Shown: one piece after another, positions 57,900 through 64,000 of the stretch | Layout of the letters: every line of letters begins with the position of its first letter | How positions within the stretch are numbered: the stretch's first letter is position 1 | Source: Leptospira stimsonii | GTDB taxonomy: Bacteria; Spirochaetota; Leptospiria; Leptospirales; Leptospiraceae | DNA: 64,000 nucleotides | Assembly (NCBI RefSeq): GCF_003545875.1 | Contig: NZ_QHCS01000001.1 | Span: forward strand, 744,001-808,000 | Direction: 5' to 3' | Position numbers and translations under genes: made by a program | The notes under the pieces: generated by a model | What the model saw: only the letters and a program-made list of their open reading frames with translations | The model's database searches: none | What the model was told of the DNA's origin: nothing

Positions 57900-57996
57900 A
57901 AAAAGAATCTGCATTCCACTCAACGTTCTAAACTTCGAAAACCCTCCTTTCGAAAAACAAATCCAAAAAAAGAATCCAGTAAAACAGGAAGCCTCG

Positions 57997-59268
57997 ATGA
58001 TCAAAAAAATATCCGGAAGAATCGTAACTCACGAACAGGATTTCCATGGAACTGTGGAATGGGATTCTTCCACCGGATTGATCCGATCGGTTGTTGTCGG
58101 TTTGGAATTGGATGTCTCCGAGGAAAAGAGAGAGGACGAGGCTTGGTTCGATCCGGATGAAATTGTGATCTTTCCCGGATTCGGAGATATTCACATTCAT
58201 GCAAGGGAAGATGAGAGTGGAAAACATACTTATAAAGAGGATTTTCTCTCCGCGAGCGCGGCCGCGATCAACGGAGGAGTGATTCATGTCGCCGATATGC
58301 CGAACAATCCGATTCCTCCCGTCGATGAAGAAAGTTATTCCAAAAAAAGAAAACTCGCGGATAAATCTCCGATTCACATAACGTTGTACGCAGGGATCGG
58401 GCCGGATACAAGACCGCTAAAATATTCCGTTCCTTATAAAGTGTTTATGGGTCCAAGCATCGGAGAATTGTTCTTTCATAACAATCAAGCCTTGGAAGAA
58501 ACGATTCGAAATTATGAAGGCGAGAATATAAGCTTTCATTGTGAAGATCCCGAAATTTTGGAAAAACATCAGGACGAAATTTTACACGAGGATCGTCGTC
58601 CGGCGGAAGCCGAAACAATGGCGACCGACTTTGCTTTGTATTTGATCGAAAAATACAATCTCCGAGGAAAACTCTGTCATTATTCTACCGGAGACGGTCT
58701 GGAAAAAATCAAAACTGCAAAAAAGAAAGGCTTGAAGCTCACTTGTGAAGTGACTCCCACACATTTATTTTTCGACAAATCGATGTTAACCGAAGAAAAT
58801 CGAAATTGGTTTCAGATGAATCCTCCTCTTCGTGGAAAAGAAGATAGGGAAGGAATGTTACAAGGTGTAAAGGAAGGTTGGATCGATTATTTGGCGACCG
58901 ACCACGCTCCTCACAGCGTCGAAGAAAAACAAAAAGGGACCAGCGGAATTTCTCAGTTGGATACATATTCACTCTTTGTAACATGGATGATTTTAGAAGC
59001 CGGGATCGATTTAAAAACGATCGCAAGAATTTGTGCTAAGAATCCCGGAGAATTCGTGAACGAATATTTACCTGAAAAATACGGAAAAGGATTTGGAAAA
59101 ATCGAAAGCGGTTATGCCGCGAACTTTACGATCTTGAATTTGAAAAAACCAAAAACCTTTCGAAAAGAAGAGATCAAAAGTAAGTCTGGATGGTCTCCGT
59201 TTGAAAACTTTACCTTTCCCGGATCGATCGAAGCAGTCTATTTTATGGGGAAATCGATACGATTGTAG
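57997..59268 (+). CDS. Dihydroorotase-like cyclic amidohydrolase
   Basis: A 423-residue metal-dependent amidohydrolase. The binuclear site residues are visible: His pair in FGDIHIHARED, a Lys in YKVFMGPS where the carbamylated lysine would be, His in SFHCED, His in KLCHYSTGDGL and Asp in YLATDHAPHS. These match dihydroorotases (third step of pyrimidine synthesis) and the HxH-K-H-H-D pattern of the wider family. The family tends to have NPxxxxG near the C-terminus; here KNPGEFV and IESGYAANFTIL. No other pyr genes are adjacent, so I call it dihydroorotase-like without a symbol. ATG at 57997. Confidence 0.82.
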   Translation: MIKKISGRIVTHEQDFHGTVEWDSSTGLIRSVVVGLELDVSEEKREDEAWFDPDEIVIFPGFGDIHIHAREDESGKHTYKEDFLSASAAAINGGVIHVADMPNNPIPPVDEESYSKKRKLADKSPIHITLYAGIGPDTRPLKYSVPYKVFMGPSIGELFFHNNQALEETIRNYEGENISFHCEDPEILEKHQDEILHEDRRPAEAETMATDFALYLIEKYNLRGKLCHYSTGDGLEKIKTAKKKGLKLTCEVTPTHLFFDKSMLTEENRNWFQMNPPLRGKEDREGMLQGVKEGWIDYLATDHAPHSVEEKQKGTSGISQLDTYSLFVTWMILEAGIDLKTIARICAKNPGEFVNEYLPEKYGKGFGKIESGYAANFTILNLKKPKTFRKEEIKSKSGWSPFENFTFPGSIEAVYFMGKSIRL

Positions 59269-59585
59269 AGTATTTCAAGTCAGCGCTTTTATTGAGAAAA
59301 CTTCTGGTGGAACTTTGCCCCGAATGTACTGCTTAGATTTGAATCGAGGCAGATAAAAAAAGATTCTTGTAGGAGTTCCTAGGAAGGAGGAAGGTTTTGT
59401 GCTTGCGAAAAGTATAATTTTCTGATAAAGAGAGTTTTGCCGGAGATTTTCCCGCCACCTCTCCTCCTCCACCCAAAATCAGGGTGGGGCCGCGCGAGTT
59501 TCACGGAGGATCTTGTCGTAATTCCGACGAGGCTCAGATTTATTAACTTGCAGAAACGTCTTCGGTTTCTAAAAAACGCTCGTTT
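59269..59585. other. Intergenic region between convergent genes
   Basis: About 315 bp. It has one interspersed motif (TAGGAGTTCCTAGG at 59370-59383), a CCACCC/GGGTGG hairpin (59469-59487) in a GC-rich stretch with GGGGCCGCGCG, and an imperfect hairpin AGAAAC/GTTTCT at about 59552-59570. No gene. Confidence 0.45.
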
Positions 59586-60326
59586 TTAGCTCCAATGACG
59601 AAGGAGCATCGACTTTTTAAAACCGAACTTTTCGTAGATTCCCTTTCCCATCTTAGTTGCATGTAATATAATAATATTTGAATGTTCTTTTCTAAGTTCT
59701 TCTAAAATACTTTCTACCAAAACGGAGCCGTATCCAAATCCTCTTTTTCGTGAATCGGTCGTAATCGAATACAGTCCGAAGGAAGTTCCGTTAAAAAAAG
59801 TCATCCCCGTTGCGACCATAGTTTGACCTAAAAAGCCGCCGAAGATACGGAAAGCGCTCTGATTCAGCAGTTTTAGATACAGATTTTCACGATCATTTGA
59901 TTCAAAGGAGGCGTTTACGATTTGAAGCCATATTTTTAGTTCGTCTGCGGTTTCTATTTTTCTAATATTAAAATCACTTTCAAAATCTTTTTTTTTGAGT
60001 GGAATCGGGTCTCCCGCTAAATACATTCCCCATTGTTCGTCGAAACCCTTGTATCCGATTTTTTTAAGATTTTTTTCATGGGTTCTCGAAATCAAAAAGT
60101 CTAAGACATCCGAACGATAACCTTCTTTTCTCAATTCGAGGATCTCCTCTTCGAGTGAAATCGGAGAAAGAGATTCTTTCAAAACGATCCTCGAAAACCA
60201 ATCCGAATCGGCGTTGGAATAAAAAATGAAATTTTTACGATCTAAAATAGGAGATCCGATAAGGTCGGAAAGAACTCTGTGTAGATCCGTATAATTTTTT
60301 GTAATTTCATGAACGTCCGGACTCAT
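59586..60326 (-). CDS. GNAT-family N-acetyltransferase
   Basis: A 246-residue acetyltransferase. The GNAT fold occupies the C-terminal half (about 125-246): FNIRKIETADELKIWLQI, GQTMVATGMTFFNGTSFGLYSITTDSRKRGFGYGSVLVESI, where SRKRGFGYGS is the acetyl-CoA binding R/Q-x-x-G-x-G/A loop, then ILHATKMGKGIYEKFGF. The N-terminal about 120 residues are not typical and probably an added domain. Acceptor substrate unknown. It starts 7 bp after the patatin stop on the minus strand, in an operon with the patatin and cutA genes. Confidence 0.85.
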   Translation of the reverse strand: MSPDVHEITKNYTDLHRVLSDLIGSPILDRKNFIFYSNADSDWFSRIVLKESLSPISLEEEILELRKEGYRSDVLDFLISRTHEKNLKKIGYKGFDEQWGMYLAGDPIPLKKKDFESDFNIRKIETADELKIWLQIVNASFESNDRENLYLKLLNQSAFRIFGGFLGQTMVATGMTFFNGTSFGLYSITTDSRKRGFGYGSVLVESILEELRKEHSNIIILHATKMGKGIYEKFGFKKSMLLRHWS

Positions 60327-60332
60327 TCTTAT

Positions 60333-61169
60333 TTACGTAGCGGAAAGAATTTTTTTCTTCCAGTGATGAGCGTTCTTTCTTGCTTCTTCGAGCGCTTCCT
60401 TTCCATGTTTGAGTTGATTCGCGTCGATATAAGGTGTTACTGTCTCGATTCTTAAAATTTTCTTTTTATGATGTTTAGCCAACATCTCTTTCAATTCTCT
60501 TGTCTCATTTTCTATAATCTGAACGGAAGAATGGAAAGCGCGAAGCATCGCCTTTTCCGAATGTCCCTTTTTTGTTCTCACGCTGTGAACTACAATCTTA
60601 CGAATGGATTTGTCTAGGATCAATTCTTTGATCGGTTCCTGGTCCGCGACACCTCCGTCGATAAATTCTTCTTCGCCTAACTTTTGTATTTCGAATAGAA
60701 ATGGAAAAGTCATCGACGCGAGAATTTGGTCGATCAGATCTCCTTTGGTTTTGAGTTCTCGGATTTGTTTTGTAATATTTGAAACGGAAACTCCCATCGG
60801 AATGGGAAGGTCTTCGATTTTTTTATGACCTAAATAGGGTTTTAATAAGTCCCTTATTTTTTTACCGGAAAGGATACCCGAATAATTTTTAAGACCTTTT
60901 CGGATCGGTTTGACAAAATTCGTTAAGAGATTCCCTTCCCAAAAATCCTTTTTCTTTAAACTTAGAATCAAGTTCGTCATTTCTTCGGCAGGAACTCCGG
61001 CGGCGACCAAGGATCCGATCAGTGCTCCCGAACTACATCCGGTAATCTTAGAAGGATGAAATCCGATTTCGGACAAACCCTTCGCAAAACCGGCGTGCGC
61101 GTAAAAACCGAAAAAAGCGGAGTTAAAAGTTAGAGCCGTGAATTTTTGTTTAACGTGTATTTGAATCAT
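60333..61169 (-). CDS. Patatin-like phospholipase
   Basis: A 278-residue protein of the patatin family (Ser-Asp dyad lipid hydrolases). The start FGFYAHAGFAKGLSEIGF is the oxyanion loop, followed by the nucleophile elbow GCSSGALIG with Ser46, and the catalytic Asp is in FIDGGVADQEPI (about residue 170). Such proteins cleave phospholipids and some are secreted effectors; here no signal peptide or secretion signal is visible, so a cytoplasmic or membrane-associated lipase is more likely. It lies between cutA and the acetyltransferase gene, all minus strand. Confidence 0.88.
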   Translation of the reverse strand: MIQIHVKQKFTALTFNSAFFGFYAHAGFAKGLSEIGFHPSKITGCSSGALIGSLVAAGVPAEEMTNLILSLKKKDFWEGNLLTNFVKPIRKGLKNYSGILSGKKIRDLLKPYLGHKKIEDLPIPMGVSVSNITKQIRELKTKGDLIDQILASMTFPFLFEIQKLGEEEFIDGGVADQEPIKELILDKSIRKIVVHSVRTKKGHSEKAMLRAFHSSVQIIENETRELKEMLAKHHKKKILRIETVTPYIDANQLKHGKEALEEARKNAHHWKKKILSAT

Positions 61170-61191
61170 ATTATATTATTAGAATGATTAT

Positions 61192-61512
61192 TTAATCGGG
61201 GATAATTTCGCCTAACACCCAGTTGAAGTAGTCACGATTTCCTTCCAATAACGGAAGACTTACCACGCAAGGAATCGAATAGCTGTGTAAGGATTTTACT
61301 CTGAGAGTCAATTCCGTCATTAATTCGCTTTTTGTTTTTAATAAAAGAATCGCCTCATTGTCTACGACCAACTTTTTTTCCCAATGATAGACGGACTTTA
61401 TCTTCGGTAGAATGTTTGCGCAGGCGGCCAATCTTTCTTCTACAAGAGTCTTTCCGATCTTGAGAGCTTCTTTTTCATTCTTCGCGGTAATGTAGACGAG
61501 CCTAAGTTCCAT
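61192..61512 (-). CDS. cutA: CutA-like divalent cation tolerance protein
   Basis: A 106-residue CutA1 protein. It begins LVYITAKNEKEALKIGKTLVEERLAACANILPKI, the canonical first half with the Cys, followed by SVYHWEKKLV, EAILLLKTKSEL, LRVKSLHSYSIPCVVSLPL and NWVLGEI. CutA1 trimers are very stable and linked with copper/divalent-cation tolerance, although the real role is still unsettled. ATG at 61512. It is the first gene of a minus-strand operon ahead of the patatin gene (22 bp). Confidence 0.92.
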   Translation of the reverse strand: MELRLVYITAKNEKEALKIGKTLVEERLAACANILPKIKSVYHWEKKLVVDNEAILLLKTKSELMTELTLRVKSLHSYSIPCVVSLPLLEGNRDYFNWVLGEIIPD

Positions 61513-61609
61513 AGAATTCTATTTTTATTTTTCGTCAGAATTCTACTTTTTTTCAGAGAGTTTTTTGGTCTTTTCTCATGTTTTACGGAATTCTTACGAA
61601 ACTATAAGT

Positions 61610-62995
61610 ATGAAGGAGCTATTCGAAATTTTCAATCTCGGAATCGTCGGCAAGAAATTCCTTCTTCGTTCTCATTCCCCTATTCTTCTTTTCCTTTTGA
61701 TGATTCTAACTCCTCTTTCTTCAGAAGAATCGGAGAAAATCCTCTTTCGCTGGAAGCTCGTTCCCGGTGAAACCGTAGAGCTGAACGAATATCATAGGGT
61801 TCAGTTGGTAAGTCAGGGAAGGAAAATCAGAAGGGAAGATAAGAATCGAATCCTTTTAGAAACGTTATCTTGCGAAAAACAATCCTGTCTTTTGGACGGA
61901 TTCTTTGATACTTACAGTCGTTTTCCCGAAGTTGATCCAGCGTTTCGAAAAGATAAAACGTATAAGAGTCAATTTCAAATCACTGAGATCGGCCAATACA
62001 AAGTCCCTCAAGAATTCAGTATGCCGAATCTTCGATCGCTTCCTAGTTTTTCGGATAAGCCTGTTGCAATCGGAGAAGAATGGACACAACCCGCGACGGA
62101 AAGTTTTCAATTTCCGGGTGGAAGAGTAATGATCACGGTTCTCGCAAAGTATAAGTATCACGGTCTCGATCAGTGGCAGTTCCAAAAACTTTCAGGCACG
62201 GCCGATCGTATAGAATACAATTATACTCTTTATTATGATTCTCAAATGGGCCAGGAAGGAGTTCCGCTAAAAATTTACGGATTCGCTAGAGGAATGGTTT
62301 ACTTTGATCGAAACCTGGGGCTTCCACAATACAAAAGAGTTCAACTCGCTTACACCTTCGTTTATCAAAACGGATTGGCTCAAGAGATGTCTTTCGATAT
62401 TCACGGAGTTTATCGAAAGGATATGAAGCTTACGGATAACGATAAGGATAAGTTCGCTGAAGAGATTAGAAACATTCTCCGCGGCGAACTTTCTACCGGA
62501 ATCGAACAAGGAAAGGAATCGGTAAAGAATCCAAAACGCCGGCACGGTCGCGAAAGTTTAAATTGGCCGGAGGAGGAAGAGAATCACGCTCGTCCTCAAA
62601 ATGAAAAGCCCTCCGGACCTCCGGTCGAAATTCGAAGAACGGAAGAGGGAATTGCAATTTCTTTGAACTCCGTCTTGTTCGACTACAACAGTTCCGAACT
62701 TAAAGACGAGGCAAAACAGGAATTAGAAAAGATCGCTTCCGTATTAAAAAAATACGGTGATCGTGAAATTCGAATCAGCGGACATACTGATAATTCAGGC
62801 GGAGAAGAATACAACCGCAAACTTTCCAGAGAAAGAGCTCTCTCCGTATTAAAAGAACTCAGGGACAAACAGGGACTCGAAGAAAAAAGAATGTCCTACG
62901 AAGGCTACGGAAAGAGCAAACCTATCGCCGATAATACGACGACTCAAGGTAGACAAAAAAATCGTCGCGTGGACATCACTATCGTTATGGAATGA
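61610..62995 (+). CDS. OmpA-family peptidoglycan-binding protein
   Basis: A 461-residue protein. A hydrophobic segment (about residues 25-40, SPILLFLLMILTPLSS) serves as signal peptide or anchor. Residues about 45-330 are a beta-rich domain not recognised (FRWKLVPGETVELNEYHRVQL). The last 120 residues are an OmpA C-terminal domain: ISLNSVLFDYNSSELKDEAK, SGHTDNSGGEEYNRKLSRERA with the Asp and Arg that bind diaminopimelate, and YGKSKPIADN, GRQKNRRVDI. An in-frame TTG at 61565 was rejected in favour of ATG at 61610. It lies divergently from cutA. Confidence 0.85.
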   Translation: MKELFEIFNLGIVGKKFLLRSHSPILLFLLMILTPLSSEESEKILFRWKLVPGETVELNEYHRVQLVSQGRKIRREDKNRILLETLSCEKQSCLLDGFFDTYSRFPEVDPAFRKDKTYKSQFQITEIGQYKVPQEFSMPNLRSLPSFSDKPVAIGEEWTQPATESFQFPGGRVMITVLAKYKYHGLDQWQFQKLSGTADRIEYNYTLYYDSQMGQEGVPLKIYGFARGMVYFDRNLGLPQYKRVQLAYTFVYQNGLAQEMSFDIHGVYRKDMKLTDNDKDKFAEEIRNILRGELSTGIEQGKESVKNPKRRHGRESLNWPEEEENHARPQNEKPSGPPVEIRRTEEGIAISLNSVLFDYNSSELKDEAKQELEKIASVLKKYGDREIRISGHTDNSGGEEYNRKLSRERALSVLKELRDKQGLEEKRMSYEGYGKSKPIADNTTTQGRQKNRRVDITIVME

Positions 62996-63199
62996 ATTTT
63001 CTCTTTGCTATTATTCAAGAAGTGGAAAAACGAAGTTTGAACGCCGGCTAACAAAAAGGATACGAATTGCGGATTTTAGTAAATTATTTATCGAATTAAT
63101 TCCGAAATCGGAGTTTTAAAATTCTCCTATGTTCGGGCCTATTAGTTCTTGCAAAATCTGAATTAAAGGTTATCTAAGACGCTTTGGTGGAAACAAAGC

Positions 63200-64000
63200 G
63201 TGAATAACGGTCCTACAAATAGAAAACTATTCCTACATTACCGATTTCTCTTATCAATTTTGTTATTCGCATCGACCGAGCTTTTTGCGTTTCCAACGGT
63301 TCTTACAAAAGACTGGAAGCTTTCCGTCGGCAGGAACGTAGACATTTCGGAACAAGATCCAATCTGGATAAAATTGGACTCACTTCCGATCCCAAAAGAA
63401 ATTCTTCGTAGTTTTACTTTTCCTGAGAATTCCGTTCATACCGTAACTCTTCTTAAAAAGATCGAAGTTTCCAACGCGGAAATTGAGGAACTCAATACGG
63501 ACGGTATTTCGGTCCATCTCCCTCTTTTAACGAATGTCTACGAAGTTTTCTTTAACGGAAATAAGGTGGGAGAAGGGGGACTCCTTGCGGGTGGAAGAAT
63601 TATAAAAAATGGATTTAGGAGACACGTGATCTTGAACATTCCGGAGGATCGGATACGCCCCGGAAGCAATGAGATCAGAGTTGTGCTTTCGGCAGATCCC
63701 GGCGAGGAGTTAGATGCGTATGCGAGCTTTGATTCTACCCCGCCGCTTTTAGACCTTCAGTCTCGAAACGCCGCGATTCTTTCGGAGCGTTCGACTCTGA
63801 TGCTTTTATTTCTCTATCTTTTCGTCGGCTTTTATCATTTTCTTTTTTATTTCAAACGTCCTCAAGAAAAATACAATCTTTTCTTCGGACTTTTCTCTAT
63901 TCTACTTTCTGCATATATTTATCTTCGAAGCAATTCAGTTTACGAGCTGAACTTGGACCCTTTTTTGCAAATGAAGCTTGAATATATGATCGTCTTCAAC
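63200..64000 (+). CDS. 7TMR-DISM sensor protein, N-terminal part (3' truncated by window)
   Basis: An open frame of 267 codons from GTG at 63200 to the window end with no stop. A signal peptide (about residues 11-33, HYRFLLSILLFASTELFAF) is followed by a beta-rich extracytoplasmic domain (about 34-195, with WKLSVGRNVDISEQDP, ILRSFTFP, LPLLTNVYEVFFNGNKVGEGG) and then membrane helices beginning at LMLLFLYLFVGFYHFLFYF and NLFFGLFSILLSAYIYLR. This is the layout of 7TMR-DISM receptors, which usually end in a SpoIIE phosphatase, guanylate cyclase or kinase domain outside the window. Start uncertain; GGTGG (63186-63190) may be the ribosome site. Confidence 0.75.
   Translation, partial: MNNGPTNRKLFLHYRFLLSILLFASTELFAFPTVLTKDWKLSVGRNVDISEQDPIWIKLDSLPIPKEILRSFTFPENSVHTVTLLKKIEVSNAEIEELNTDGISVHLPLLTNVYEVFFNGNKVGEGGLLAGGRIIKNGFRRHVILNIPEDRIRPGSNEIRVVLSADPGEELDAYASFDSTPPLLDLQSRNAAILSERSTLMLLFLYLFVGFYHFLFYFKRPQEKYNLFFGLFSILLSAYIYLRSNSVYELNLDPFLQMKLEYMIVFN

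Noticed and set aside
59469..59487. CCACCC/GGGTGG hairpin as a terminator
   Set aside because: The stem has only 6 bp and is followed by GC-rich sequence, not U-residues, so it was not called as a terminator.

Overview
The window reads as a chromosomal segment of a spirochaete of the genus Leptospira. The signs are the presence of protein families described mainly from that genus (a DUF1564 protein at 10632-11171 and DUF1554 lipoproteins at 30963-33088), lipoproteins with the permissive spirochaetal lipobox, moderate-to-low GC with A/T-rich gaps between genes, several TTG and GTG starts, and a short motif (GGAGTTCC followed by TAC or GAC) scattered through the gaps. The species cannot be fixed from the sequence alone. 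DUF1564 and the density of decaying genes would fit the pathogenic clade, but that is inference. I see no tRNA, rRNA, CRISPR array, complete insertion sequence or prophage.

Layout. 1-3000: end of a coiled-coil (SPFH-like) protein, a NAD-kinase-like protein, then a MarR regulator, a RidA-like lipoprotein and an NTF2-like secreted protein linked by three copies of one palindrome. 3000-7200: a 2OG-Fe(II) oxygenase translationally coupled to an Ada-type zinc domain, a small membrane protein, an AraC pseudogene, a SRAP (YedK/HMCES) protein and an AHSA1-like protein. 7200-16350: a CPA-type K+/H+ antiporter, PaiB-like FMN protein, DUF1564, TetR plus SDR, two paralogous lipoproteins, and an ECF sigma factor with a small membrane partner. 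16350-27000: a broken VOC gene, an aldo/keto reductase, a cytochrome-b-like/YceI pair, a 28-residue membrane peptide coupled to a larger membrane protein, and an operon with DUF2339, M48 protease, DUF1003 and a frameshifted MFS transporter. 27000-37200: phosphoglycerate mutase, an unknown 674-residue protein, one intact and one decayed DUF1554 gene, an ECF sigma factor followed by FecR and opposed by a membrane protein sharing a small module with FecR, DoxX, and an array of intergenic motifs. 37200-47400: ABC-F, rhodanese, a desaturase/TetR operon with its own operators, an acetoacetate-decarboxylase-like protein, thiolase, a decayed gene, a TIGR02206 membrane protein and acyl-CoA dehydrogenase. 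47380-64000: trpE-trpG followed by a lipid-exporter-type ABC protein and a receiver domain in one overlapping operon, a HEAT-repeat protein, HflX, homoserine dehydrogenase with a LigD-phosphoesterase-like protein and a STAS protein, a dihydroorotase-like enzyme, GNAT, patatin, CutA, an OmpA-family protein and the start of a 7TMR-DISM sensor.

How the genes work together. There is no single large accessory system; the window is a mixture of central metabolism (gpmI, trpEG, hom, thiolase, acyl-CoA dehydrogenase, desaturase), envelope and lipoprotein genes, and local regulators. The most informative signals are small: three autoregulatory-looking operator sets (MarR, TetR-desaturase, and a palindromic promoter before the 28-residue peptide), two genes that seem to need rare start codons (CTG for trpE, ATT for hflX), and five protein-coding genes in different stages of decay. 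All functional statements are from reading translated sequence; no database search was run.
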